32,878 bases of DNA from Thraustochytrium sp. TN22 (Eukaryota > Sar > Bigyra > Thraustochytrida > Thraustochytriidae). This document shows positions 24,479 through 32,878 of the stretch, one piece after another. The stretch is taken from positions 1-32,878 of the forward strand of contig JABLUY010000327.1 of assembly GCA_013306675.1 (NCBI GenBank), written 5' to 3'. The notes beneath the pieces were generated by a model. It was given only the letters and a program-made list of their open reading frames with translations. It was not told where the DNA came from and did no database searches. How positions within the stretch are numbered: position 1 is the first letter of the stretch; each line of letters opens with the position of its first letter. Made by a program: the position numbers and the translations under genes.

Positions 24479-27400
24479 TCAGCGGAAGTTTGGCATGGTC
24501 ATCTCTCCGAAAACTCCCATAAAGGCACGGCTCGTACCGGCCGCCAGCGTGCACGTGCACGCCACCAGGTCGTCCTCGGCAAGGGCTGTCAGCGTGCAGC
24601 CGGCCCCGTCCCAGTTCTGGGTCTCCTCGAACCAGCGCCCGCAGCGCCGGCCCTGGCCGGCTCGCGCGGCGCTCGCCTGCGTGAAGTTCGTGCGCACGGT
24701 GACCGCCTCGGCCGGCGCCACCACCTCGAGCGCCATGACGCGGGACGAGAGCACGTCCTGGCTCGATGCGCCCGCGCAGAGGTGGCCGGGCTCGGCCCAG
24801 AGCGCGCTGTACAATGAGAGACTGCCCAAAGGACTTATGTCAAAGGCGCCGGCGGTGACGGAGCTCGCGCGGCCCGCGCCCGCCTCCCACCGCAGAGCGT
24901 CCGCCCTGAAGGAGAGCCGCGGCCGCCCCTCGAACCAGTACGAGGCCAGGAGCCCACGCAACGCCAGGCTCTCCGCGCGCAGCACGCAGGTGGACGAGAT
25001 GGAGGCCAGCTTCGCGAGCGCATCCAACAGCAGCGGTAGGACGGCCTCGGGCAGGGGTGCCGCCACGAGGTGCGGCGAGGCCGCCGCGACGACCGCGACT
25101 GCCCGCGCGGTCCACATCTCGACAACGTCCAGCCAGGCGGCCTCGAGGCGGGCCAAGGCTGCCGTGGGCAGCCGCGCGATTGGAGCTGCAGCCTCCGCCA
25201 GCACGTAGGTGGCGAGCGCCAGCAGATCCGCGCCGGCAGCGTCCGCGTCGGCCAGCAGCCGGCCCACACGCGCGGCAACGTCGGCTGCCGCCGCGAGAGC
25301 CGCGGCACGGTTCGCAGCGTCGTCGGAGTCGTCCTCGGCGCCGGCGACCGCAACGCGGGCCGCCAGCGAGGCGCACGCGAGCGTGCGACGCGCGCGCGAA
25401 GCGAGCACCGGCGTATCCAGGAGTGAGCAGGCGCGGCTGAGCGTGGACGCGGACGGGAACTGCCCGTCGCTCAGGCTTACGTCGGCCAGACTCACCGGCG
25501 TGGATACGGCACCGCTGGCGCCTCGCACGTGCGCCACAAGCTTGACCGGCTCGCCCCGGTCAGCAGCATAGGTAAAGGGCAGGACGAGGCCATAGACCTG
25601 GAGCGATTCGGAAAAGGGCACGAGCGGGACGTGGACGGCCGCCACGTCGGCTTCGCGCTGCCAGGCGATGCTAAAGCGCACCTCGTAGGGACCCCGCGCG
25701 TCCTGACTCGCCTCGCCTGCCAGCGTCACCTGGAGCGAGAACGGGTCCCGGGCGCCCGCGCCGCTCGCCGGCTGCACCGCGGTCGACACGACGCGCGGCG
25801 CGTCCGCCACGGCCACGTCCACGTAGGACAAGAGGTCGCCCAGCTCGAGCTTGTAGGTGTACTGCGTCCCGGGCATGAGCGCGAAGGGCGGCACCACGTA
25901 GGCGAGCGCAGTTCGCGCCGCGTCGCGCTCTGCGCAGGCGATGGTGTCCTGAATCGTGTGCAGCGACTGGTAGGAGCCGTAGTCGCGCGTCCAGCAGGCG
26001 GCCGCGGTCTCGTTGGGCGGCAGGCACACGCTGCGGAGGACGACCCCATTCTGCGCCTGCACTGTGCTGTTGGCAGCACCGTCAATGACCGCACAGCGGT
26101 CCCCGGTCACCGGGCTGCCCGTCGGGCGACGCGTGGGCGCCCTGGATGGCGCCTGCGTTGGCCGCAGCGTCGGCTTGGGCGTCGGCGCGCGCGTGGGGTG
26201 CCGCGTGGGCGCCTTGCTGGGCATGGGCGTCGGCGCGTCCGTGACGGGGCGCGCCGCCGTCGGATACCTTGTCGGGAACGGGGTGGGCCGCTTCGTGGGC
26301 GCCCGGGTCTCCGCCGGCACGGTGGGCGCTGACGTGGTGGGCGCTTGCGAGGGCGTCCTCGTGGGCGCCCGTGTCGTGGGCATTCTGGTGGGCGCGCCCG
26401 TCGTTGGCGCGCGCGTCGGCGCCCGCGTCGGCGCCCGCGTGGTGGGCTGCGGCGTGGGCAGCTCGACAGGCGGCGTGGGCGGCCGGCGCGTCGGGTAGGG
26501 CGTGGGCGCCGCCGTGGTGGGCGGCGGTGTGGTGGGCGGCACAGTCTCCTCGAGCGCCTCGAGCGCGACGGGCGCAGAGCAGACGTCGCTCCAGGGGCGC
26601 GTGCGCGAGGCGACGCGCGGGTCGGTCTGGTCCGGGTCGTCAATGATCCAGGCCTGCGCGATGGAGCCGTAGTCACTATGATCGATGTTGTGGCAGTGCA
26701 AGACGAGGCGACCCACAAAGGTGTCCGGGCGGAAGCGGATGCCGATCTCGGTCAGGTACCGCGGGCGCACGGTGTCCACCCAGTCGCCGCGGCGGTGATA
26801 CCCGGTGCCATCCTCGATGTCGTGCAGCAGCTGGAAGTGGTTCACGTGGATGTGGAGCGGGTGATTTAGGCTGTTCGCGGTGATGACCCAGTCCTGCACA
26901 GCGCCGCGCACCATGATGGTGATGTTGCGCAGCTCGAGCGGGAGGTCGTCCGCGGAGCCCCAGCCCTGAAAGATGGCGTCGTTGATGCGGTCTGGCTCCA
27001 CGGAGACATAAAAGACCTTGCTGTTGCGGCTCCACCGGATCTCGTAGTTGGGGCGCACAAGGCCGGTCGCCGCGAAGGCGTCGCGCTGTGCGGCGGTGAC
27101 GCCACCGTTGAAGGCCGCCGTCGAGTCGCGCAGATCCTCGCTGTAAAAGGGCAGGCAGGGCTTGAAGGTGAAGCGCGGCGGGATTGGGTCGGCGGCGGCC
27201 GACGTGGGCGCCACGACCTCGACGCGCCACATGAGGTGGTGCTTGGGGATGTCCTGCTTGGAGAGGTCCACGAGGCCGTCGGTGAAGCGGTTGAAGCTGT
27301 CGTAGACCTCGGCCACGGCGCCCACGGAGCCGTCGCAGCGCACCAAGAGGTCTGCGCGATTCGCCGGGTGCAGGTGCACGGTCTGGTTGGCAAAGAAATC

Positions 27401-28399
27401 CACGGAACGCGGGCCGTCGGGCATGTAGACGCCGTCCTTGGCCAGGAGCACGACGCGGCACTGCGCGTCGCCGTCCACGTCGTCGTAGAGCGTGAGCTTG
27501 AGATCCTGGATGGAGGCGACATTGACGAGGCGCCAGCGATACCACTTGCCCTGCTCCTGCTGCACGCGTGGGCGCCAAAAGCCGCTCACCATGTACAGGT
27601 CCGTGACGAGCGTGCTGAGGCCGGCGAGCGTGCTGAGCCCCTGATCGGAGAAGTCAAAGGAGACAGTGTCGTCGTAGACGTCGCCGCGATCGGCGGTGAG
27701 TGAGCCGTTGGCCAGCCCATTGAGCTTGTCGAACTGGAGGTGCTGGATGACCATGGGGATCTCGGGCGCGTCGAGGATGGCAGTCGGGATCTCCGTGCCG
27801 TCGTCGGCGTCGTCGATGACCAGCATGCCGGCCGCGCCGCCGGCCGTGGTTATCTCCGACAGGTAGTGCACGTGCGTGTGATACCAGTGCGTGCCGCCGG
27901 CGTGGTCCGTGGGGAGGTGGTAGTCGTAGGTGTAGGCTTCGCCGGGCTCGATACGGAAGGTGACGTCATCCTCGTCTGGTGACACGTGCACGCCGTGCGT
28001 GTGCAAATTGACGTCGTGGAAGCCGTTCGCGGACGGCTCGAGCGCGTTGTGAAGCGCCACCCGCAGGTGCGCGCCCTTTGGGGCCCGCAGAAGCGGGCCG
28101 GGCGCCGTGGCGCTAGCCTCCGTGAGGCCGAATCCCTTGCCCACGTAGGTGAAGGACCCATCCACGATGCCCGAGTCTCGCCGCACGAAGGGCAGTTCCC
28201 ACGCGTAGGTCGCGTAGAAGAGGTCCATGGCATCGTCCTCCCCCAGCACGCGCTCCTCCAGCGGGCAGTCATTCAGCACCACGTCCGGCTCGCGCGTGTC
28301 GCACTGCGCTGCGGCCCGCGCCACACCGTAGCATGCCAGCACCAGCGCGGCCAGCACCCGATGCCGGCCCCGCGTCGCGCTCACGCCCTCGCCCGGCAT
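24479..28399 (-). CDS. Secreted multicopper oxidase fused to a PT-rich linker and REJ/GPS-like region
   Basis: A 1306-aa single-exon gene; ATG at 28399 gives a signal peptide (residues 1-32, core VLAALVLACYG, ending ARAAAQC). Cupredoxin domains follow with all four copper motifs: HTHG (133-136), HWYHTH (171-176), HPLHIHVNH (513-521) and HCHNIDHSDYGS (568-579). These give the trinuclear type 2/3 centre and the type 1 cysteine C569; the usual axial Met/Leu/Phe position is Ser579. Such enzymes oxidise phenols or metal ions and reduce O2 to water. Residues about 619-763 are a Pro/Thr/Arg linker of APTRAPT-type repeats. The last 540 residues have a REJ-like start (LMPGTQYTYKLELGDLL), an Ala-rich helical part, and a cysteine-rich GPS-like motif from C1253 (CGRWFEETQNW, GC, CTC). 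No transmembrane helix follows, so the product is probably secreted or wall-bound. Confidence 0.85.
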   Translation of the reverse strand: MPGEGVSATRGRHRVLAALVLACYGVARAAAQCDTREPDVVLNDCPLEERVLGEDDAMDLFYATYAWELPFVRRDSGIVDGSFTYVGKGFGLTEASATAPGPLLRAPKGAHLRVALHNALEPSANGFHDVNLHTHGVHVSPDEDDVTFRIEPGEAYTYDYHLPTDHAGGTHWYHTHVHYLSEITTAGGAAGMLVIDDADDGTEIPTAILDAPEIPMVIQHLQFDKLNGLANGSLTADRGDVYDDTVSFDFSDQGLSTLAGLSTLVTDLYMVSGFWRPRVQQEQGKWYRWRLVNVASIQDLKLTLYDDVDGDAQCRVVLLAKDGVYMPDGPRSVDFFANQTVHLHPANRADLLVRCDGSVGAVAEVYDSFNRFTDGLVDLSKQDIPKHHLMWRVEVVAPTSAAADPIPPRFTFKPCLPFYSEDLRDSTAAFNGGVTAAQRDAFAATGLVRPNYEIRWSRNSKVFYVSVEPDRINDAIFQGWGSADDLPLELRNITIMVRGAVQDWVITANSLNHPLHIHVNHFQLLHDIEDGTGYHRRGDWVDTVRPRYLTEIGIRFRPDTFVGRLVLHCHNIDHSDYGSIAQAWIIDDPDQTDPRVASRTRPWSDVCSAPVALEALEETVPPTTPPPTTAAPTPYPTRRPPTPPVELPTPQPTTRAPTRAPTRAPTTGAPTRMPTTRAPTRTPSQAPTTSAPTVPAETRAPTKRPTPFPTRYPTAARPVTDAPTPMPSKAPTRHPTRAPTPKPTLRPTQAPSRAPTRRPTGSPVTGDRCAVIDGAANSTVQAQNGVVLRSVCLPPNETAAACWTRDYGSYQSLHTIQDTIACAERDAARTALAYVVPPFALMPGTQYTYKLELGDLLSYVDVAVADAPRVVSTAVQPASGAGARDPFSLQVTLAGEASQDARGPYEVRFSIAWQREADVAAVHVPLVPFSESLQVYGLVLPFTYAADRGEPVKLVAHVRGASGAVSTPVSLADVSLSDGQFPSASTLSRACSLLDTPVLASRARRTLACASLAARVAVAGAEDDSDDAANRAAALAAAADVAARVGRLLADADAAGADLLALATYVLAEAAAPIARLPTAALARLEAAWLDVVEMWTARAVAVVAAASPHLVAAPLPEAVLPLLLDALAKLASISSTCVLRAESLALRGLLASYWFEGRPRLSFRADALRWEAGAGRASSVTAGAFDISPLGSLSLYSALWAEPGHLCAGASSQDVLSSRVMALEVVAPAEAVTVRTNFTQASAARAGQGRRCGRWFEETQNWDGAGCTLTALAEDDLVACTCTLAAGTSRAFMGVFGEMTMPNFR

Positions 28400-28997
28400 T
28401 TTGCCTCCATGGCCGGCCCCGCGCCCCGCGCGCGCGCGTGCCGTCACGTCACGCGCCGCGGCCCGCGTCTTTGCCCGGGCGCGGCCGCGGCGCCTGCCTC
28501 CTGCTGCCCGCTGCCTGCGCGCCCGCGCGCCCGCCCGCCCGCCCAGGCCTCCGCGCCGCGCCGGCCGCGCCGCGCCGCGCCGCGCCGCGCCGCCCCCGCC
28601 CGCGTTCGAAATTTGAATTTTTTCGCGCGAGCGGCGGAGGCGAGAGCGGGAAGTGGGAGGCCGGCTCTGGCCGCGGTCGCGCGTTGCGCACTAGGGTCCG
28701 GCGGCGGAATGCGTTGCGCACTAGGGTCGGGCGCGCGGGCGGCCGCGGCGCGCCAACGTCGCGTCGTGTCGGCGGCGGCGCGGCGTCCAGACTCCGGCTC
28801 GGCTCGGCTCGCGTCCGGCAGCGCGACTCCGCTCGGCGGCGGCGCGGCGGCGTTGCGTGGGGCGGCGGCCACGGTCTCGCTCTCGCCCTCGGCGGTCCGT
28901 GCGCGCGCGGCGGCGGCCCGGCGGCTGGGAGGCGGCGGCGCGGCGGCGGTTGGGGCTAGGGAGGAAGGAGAGGGCCGCGAGGCGCGAGACGCCAGCC
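28400..28997. other. Divergent promoter region of oxidase and prefoldin genes
   Basis: A 598-bp region between oppositely oriented starts. It holds a GCCGC tract (about 28558-28590), one AT-rich island in otherwise GC-only sequence (TTCGAAATTTGAATTTTTT, about 28605-28623) running into TTCGCGCG, and an 18-bp perfect direct repeat. Confidence 0.65.
28681..28728. promoter_or_regulatory. Duplicated 18-bp element in a divergent promoter
   Basis: GCGTTGCGCACTAGGGTC occurs at 28681-28698 and again, identically, at 28711-28728, a 30-bp period. The core TGCGCA is palindromic. Its position 270-320 bp upstream of the prefoldin start and 280-330 bp upstream of the oxidase start suits a factor-binding site; binding is inferred, not shown. 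Confidence 0.4.
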
Positions 28998-29491
28998 ATG
29001 GGCGACGCCGCGGCGATCGAGCAGCGCGGCTCGGGGCTCATCAAGCAGTATGAGGCGCTCGACGGCGAGCAGGGCCAGCTGAACAAGCAGGCGGAGCAGC
29101 TGCGCGCGCAGCTCATGGAGAACCAGGCCGTTGAGGCGGAGCTCAAGATCCTCGACGAAGACTCCGAGGTCTTCAAGTCCATGGGGCCTGTGCTCGTCAA
29201 GGTGGACCTTCCCGATGCCAAGGCCATGGTCAAGCAGCGCCTTGACCGTCTCCAGTCCGAGATGTAGGTTGGGCCACGAATGAGACGGAGAGAGAGCGAG
29301 AGAGAGCGAGAGAGGCGAAGAGACGCGAAATGGAGCGCTAACAGTGAGATGAACGCAGCGACCGGTTGAATGACGCCTACGTGGAGAAGGAAAAGGCCAA
29401 GGAAAAGCTGCAGGGTGAGATCGGCAAGCTTCAGCAGGAGGTGGCAGCAATGCAGCAGCAGCAGCAGCAGCAGGCCGCCGAGGAGGAGTAA
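28998..29491 (+). CDS. PFDN6: Prefoldin subunit 6 (beta type), two exons
   Basis: Exon 1 is 28998-29263 and exon 2 is 29359-29491, giving 132 aa, normal for this subunit. Unspliced, the frame hits TAG right after the donor. Joining GAGAT to CGACCGG restores the family pattern: N-terminal helix (LIKQYEALDGEQGQLNKQ), the beta-hairpin block (VFKSMGPVLVKVDLPDAKAMV), then the second helix (RLDRLQSE joined to IDRLNDAYVEKEKAKEK) and a Gln-rich end (QQQQQQQAAEEE). Prefoldin is a hexameric jellyfish-shaped co-chaperone that carries unfolded actin and tubulin to the CCT chaperonin in the cytosol; subunit 6 is one of four beta-type subunits. It is divergent from the oxidase gene and convergent with clathrin light chain. 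Confidence 0.93.
29264..29358 (+). other. 95-nt intron in the prefoldin gene
   Basis: Donor GTAGGT at 29264 and acceptor CGCAG ending at 29358. The interior is largely GAGAGAGCGAGAGA-type purine repeat. The splice is supported by recovery of the second prefoldin helix in frame after joining. Confidence 0.88.
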
Positions 29492-29870
29492 TGCGAGAGG
29501 AGACTCGGAGAGGGCTCCCCGCGGCGCCAGTGACGCCGTTGTGATCGACCGGAATGCTTTGCCGCAGCGTGCGATGCCCGGCTGAGATTTTTAACTTGTA
29601 TCGTGGGCGAGCTGTCGTGTGCACTGGTCTCGTGTGCGCACGGAGACTCGAGAGTGGCTCCCTCGCAATTGCCGGGAACAGACAGAACTCAAGGGGCGTT
29701 CGGGGGGAACGCGTCGCGGCGAAGACGTCGATCTGCTTGTTAGAACCATGAATCAGGAAGACAACTTTGCAGGCAGTGAGTCAGCAGTTAAATTTCGCGA
29801 GTCAGATAGAGCGAGAGAGAGAGACAGAGACATTGAGGGAGTTCAAGGGCTGGCGGCGGCTTGGCGGCCG

Positions 29871-29910
29871 GACGAGACGAGACGAGACGAGACGAGACGA
29901 GATGAGATGA
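29871..29910. repeat. GACGA pentanucleotide repeat
   Basis: Six perfect GACGA units followed by two GATGA units. Confidence 0.93.
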
Positions 29911-30070
29911 GACAGACTAGAGGCAATTCTGACTCAGATCAGGGACCCTGAAGAAAGGGCACGCAACACCTTTTGGTTCCCATGTATGTATGTTGGTCAC
30001 ACTCGCTCTCACTTCACTCTCGCGTGTCTCACACCCCGTCGCCTCATGTCCCTTGTCGCTCTCGCTCTTC

Positions 30071-30077
<7 letters not shown>

Positions 30078-30107
<30 letters not shown>
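30078..30107. repeat. CT dinucleotide repeat, 15 units
   Basis: A perfect run that ends exactly at the clathrin light chain stop codon, so the transcript carries AG repeats immediately after UAA. Confidence 0.93.
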
Positions 30108-30109
<2 letters not shown>

Positions 30110-30950
30110 AGTTGGTCTGATCGCTAGGCGGGTCGTTCTTGAGCTGGACAAAGATGGTGCGCAGGCGCGTAAGGTCGCGCTCGCCAGAGTCCTTACCGCC
30201 CTTGTTGATGTCTACCAGGCTGAGGATGCGCTCCCAAGGGTTCTCCGCGGTGAGAGCCTCGTCGATGTCCTCGAGGAACTGCGCCTCCTGCTGGCGGTTG
30301 GCCTTCTGCTTGGACTCGAGGTTCTGAGCGCGCTCGCGCTTGAACTGCTCGAGCTCCTGCTGCGCCTGCTGCGCCATCTCCTCGCGCTGCGCCACACTGC
30401 GCTTGTCCTTTTCGCTGAGCTCAGCCTCCCACTTGCGCTGGAAGGTTTGCAGCGCGGCGTCATCATCGTCGCCGTCCTGCGCGCCCAGCGCCGGAGACTG
30501 CTCCTGCTCGTCCATCTGCGGCTGCGGCGCCGCATCCATCTGGTCCAGCGGGTCGTCCACCTGCTGCGGGTCCTGCGCGTCGCTCTGCGGGTCGCTCTCC
30601 ATGACCTGCTGTTCCTCCTGTTCCTGCATCATCGGGTCATCGTGGGCGGTCGCGTCGAAGGCGTCGCTGCTCCCCAGGTCCGTGTAGTCGCCGGTCGGGC
30701 CCTCCGACTCCTCAAAGGCCTGTGGTGTCCGCGGCGAGTCAGCCAGCCTGTCAGAGATTGACCTGGTACCTGCGCGCGTCGCTCTTTGATGTGCACTTAC
30801 GTTGTTATCATCCACGTCGTCCGTCTCGCCGAAGGCGTCAATGCCCGCCTGCCCGTCCTCGCTCTCCTGGAACGGGTCCTGCATCTCCACCGACCCGGAC
30901 ATGTCCCCCTGGCTCTCCTCGCCGAAGCCGAAGGGGTCCTGGTCCGCCAT
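30108..30950 (-). CDS. CLTA/CLTB-like: Clathrin light chain, two exons
   Basis: Exon 1 is 30950-30801 and exon 2 is 30719-30108, giving 253 aa, within the usual range. The start at 30950 is the first ATG of the frame and gives MADQDPFGFGEES. The N-terminal half is acidic and disordered with DPF-type motifs, typical of endocytic proteins, and a QEQEEQQVM Gln-rich stretch. The middle (FQRKWEAELSEKDKRSVAQRE to FKRERAQNLESKQKANR) is the coiled coil that binds the heavy chain. The C-terminus carries the family signature NPWERILSLVDI, then RDLTRLRTIFVQLKNDPP, like NPWERV.KL.DF..K..D.SRMR.VLI.LK. Light chains bind the clathrin heavy chain and tune triskelion assembly on coated vesicles. It is convergent with prefoldin 6. 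Confidence 0.93.
30720..30800 (-). other. 81-nt intron in the clathrin light chain gene
   Basis: Read on the minus strand, it opens GTAAGT (30800-30795) and closes CACAG (ending 30720). Its length is a multiple of three and it has no in-frame stop, so retention would add 27 residues (VSAHQRAT to PRTPQ) between DDVDDNN and AFEESEG. The canonical splice ends and the basic character of the insert in an acidic domain favour removal. Confidence 0.8.
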
Positions 30951-31877
30951 CCTGGCCTTGACTTGATGCCGCCGCTCTCGCTCGCTGCGCTGCCCGCTCG
31001 CTCCTACGCTTGCGCCGCGCCTGCGCCCGCACCCGCGCCTGCCCGCGCCCGTGTCCGCCCGCCCGCGCGCCGCGCTGCCGCTCGCCCGCGCGCGCAGAGC
31101 CGACCCGACCTGAGCCAAGCCAAGCTGACCGCTACGTTCGATCTTTGCTTTCGTTGTGCTCAGGCTGTGGATGACGACGGTGATGCTGGAGCTTAACTTG
31201 GAGACGTTCCAGGATGGCAAGCGAGCTCTCACAGTCAGCTAGGAGCTGGCCAGGGCAGCGAATGTGCTGCGCGCCGGCCAGCCACGTTGCAAACGTCGCT
31301 TTGGTGTTCGCAAAGCAAGGCTCTGCCAGAGAAATCTAAACCGTGACCGGCGATGGAGTCGGAGATGCTCCAGCATGGCCACCTCTCCTCCGGGCCAGCC
31401 ACCGCACGATCGCCGCTCCTGCGCTCGCTTCCTGCGAGACCTCGCGATGCCCGGCTTTGGGAGTTGCTCACTGTCAGGCCGCATCGTGACAAGCAAGGTC
31501 TTTCGTGCGCGCGAGCTGAGCGGCAAAAAGAAAAAGGGCAAGAAGGAAAAGAGGTGAAACCAAAGAGACCGTCATCCGTGGCTTGACGTTGTTGTTCTTT
31601 TTGCTTTTTTTGTTGTTGGAGATGGACACCAACCGTCCAGAGGTTTTGCACGGGAGGGTTGACGTGAATCGGAGCTGGACCCACCCAGACGACTCGGCTC
31701 GAGCTTCGGCGCCACCCCTTGATCGCGGGCGCGCGCCGAGCGGGCGGGCCGCATAGAGGTAGGCAGAGAAGGCAGGCAGACAGGGCAGCATAGTGCGCGA
31801 GTGGCGCGAGGAGCGCGAGCAGCGCGAGCAGCGCGCAGAGGCGACGCTCGCGCTTGCTCAGATCGCGCTCATCATGC
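30951..31877. other. Spacer between clathrin light chain and mL54
   Basis: A 927-bp stretch holding the clathrin light chain promoter (very GC-rich near 31010-31090) and the mL54 3' flank, which has GCGCGAG/GCAGCGCGA repeats near 31798-31840. Open frames here give no recognisable protein. Confidence 0.55.
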
Positions 31878-32276
31878 TTACAACTCGTCGCCGCGGGCGT
31901 TGCGCTCCCTGATGAGGCGCGTGTTGACCTTGGAAAAGTAGGCGTGGCCACCGTTGGCCCAGGTGAGTTCCTCCTTGCGCTCGAAGAGCTCGCGCACGGT
32001 CTCGGCCGGCTTGGTGAGCTCGAAGAGCCACTCCGGGTACTCGCTCTTGGCCAGCAGCGCCGGGTCGGACCCGGCCTTGAAGATGTTGATGGGCAGCGTC
32101 TTGCCCGGCTCGCCCTCGCCCTGGTCCTCCGGCGCCACGCCGCCAGCGGCGTCCTGCGCGGGCGCCGCCGCCGCCGCCGCCTCGCCCTCCGCCGCCGCCG
32201 ACAGGCCGCGCACGCCGCAGCGCGCGCTCGCCGGCGCGCGCAGCGCCAGCCGCGCCCTGCACGCCGCTCGAAGCAT
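31878..32276 (-). CDS. MRPL54: Mitochondrial large-subunit ribosomal protein mL54
   Basis: A 132-aa single-exon gene. The ATG at 32276 gives an Arg/Ala-rich N-terminus without acidic residues for the first 29 (LRAACRARLALRAPASARC), a typical mitochondrial presequence. Residues about 30-55 are a low-complexity Ala-rich spacer from a GCC repeat. The conserved part runs from about 60 to the end: LPINIFKAGSDPALL, then KSEYPEWLFELTKP, then ELTWANGGHAYFSKVNTRLIRERNA. This matches the mL54 (Ribosomal_L37) family pattern of G.DP....EYPEWLW.L followed by a basic, N-rich helix. It acts in the mitochondrial ribosome large subunit. The upstream frame stays open to 32630 without an ATG at its head, so the first good start is the one chosen. 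Confidence 0.88.
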   Translation of the reverse strand: MLRAACRARLALRAPASARCGVRGLSAAAEGEAAAAAAPAQDAAGGVAPEDQGEGEPGKTLPINIFKAGSDPALLAKSEYPEWLFELTKPAETVRELFERKEELTWANGGHAYFSKVNTRLIRERNARGDEL

Positions 32277-32878
32277 GCTCCCGCGCGCGGCCCGGCCGCA
32301 ATCGCGCTCTGCGCCGCGCGCGCGCGAGCGCCGCGCGAGCTCCGCGCCGCCGCGGCCACGCGCGCTTGGGCCGCTTTCGCAGCGCTTGAGCCGCTTTCCG
32401 GAAACGGCCCAAGACGGCTTTGGGCCCCTTATGCCACAAGCTGAGCTCTGACTCCGAGTCAGGCTGAAGCAAGGGGCCGTCCCGGACATCTCCGTGTGCA
32501 GTCTGAGCCACGAACCGAGTGCTGAGTCACGGTGAGAGGCTTGCCTTGCTGGAGCCCCTTGATGTGTAGCAGGCCGACGTGCCAAGCGCTCACAGCGACC
32601 GACCAAGCAAGAGCAACCAACCACAAGCAAGAGTTCAAGTTTCGCAGTCGCAGCCAGAGCTGAGCCTCGTCACCGCCGCGATCTCTACATCGCATCGTTG
32701 GCGTCTCCGGACTCGGCCAGCGAGTTCTCCCTCGCGGGCCAGCCTGCCTGCCTGACAGCGAGCGATCACATCATCATCATGAGCTGCTCCTCGTTCGGCC
32801 GCCCGCGCGCGTCCTGGCCTTGAGCCATGGACCCTGCGCCGGCATCAACCCCCGGGTCGAATCCACCATATAAATGTA
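32277..32878. other. 5' flank of mL54 to window end
   Basis: No gene is recognised in this 602-bp stretch. A TATAAAT-like sequence lies at about 32869-32875 at the very edge of the window; with nothing beyond it, no role can be given. Confidence 0.5.

Larger units (their letters stand above)
29492..30107. other. Spacer between convergent prefoldin and clathrin light chain genes
   Basis: The two 3' flanks share 616 bp. It contains purine-rich GAGAGA stretches near 29810-29835, six GACGA plus two GATGA units at 29871-29910, and a CT microsatellite at its right edge. No gene is recognised. Confidence 0.6.

Noticed and set aside
28857-28997. Upstream extension of the prefoldin protein
   Set aside because: The frame is open upstream but has no recognisable content, and the ATG at 28998 gives the normal family N-terminus.
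31235-32359. 374-codon minus-strand frame spanning the mL54 start region
   Set aside because: It overlaps mL54 in another frame and lacks any protein-like conservation; mL54 itself is well supported.

Overview
The window looks like nuclear DNA from a GC-rich, intron-poor unicellular eukaryote. The evidence is clathrin light chain, prefoldin subunit 6, a mitochondrial ribosomal protein with a presequence, eukaryotic-type adenosine kinase, and two short GT...AG introns. A Pro-Thr-Arg-rich linker in a secreted oxidase resembles those common in stramenopiles, and scarcity of introns would suit a labyrinthulomycete (thraustochytrid-like) relative. That placement is an inference; no taxonomic marker gene is present.

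Layout. Positions 1-350 hold the C-terminal end of a WD40 beta-propeller gene that starts outside the window. Positions about 480-1330 carry a broken piece of a DNA-directed RNA polymerase largest-subunit (RPB1-type) gene, with its metal-binding active-site block still readable. Next to it on the minus strand is an unidentified open stretch (1315-1830). The region up to 3873 is otherwise poor in genes, apart from one doubtful signal-peptide ORF.

Positions 3874-19626 are the core of the window. Four full-length paralogues of a large 12-TM FUSC/aromatic-acid-exporter-like membrane protein (1033-1070 aa) lie side by side in the order plus, minus, minus, plus. The two inner genes (B and C) are very close copies; the outer two (A and D) share an ALFQDW start. 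Direct repeats of roughly 80-105 bp lie just beyond the 3' ends of B and D.

Positions 20521-32276 carry mostly conserved genes: adenosine kinase (+), a TTC39/IML2-type TPR protein (+), a secreted multicopper oxidase fused to a REJ/GPS-like C-terminal region (-), prefoldin subunit 6 with one 95-nt intron (+), clathrin light chain with one 81-nt intron (-), and mitochondrial ribosomal protein mL54 (-).

The genes do not form one pathway. The parts most worth following are the four-gene membrane-protein cluster, the oxidase-GPS fusion and the polymerase remnant. Long antisense ORFs run through most genes here, but they are by-products of GC-rich codon use.
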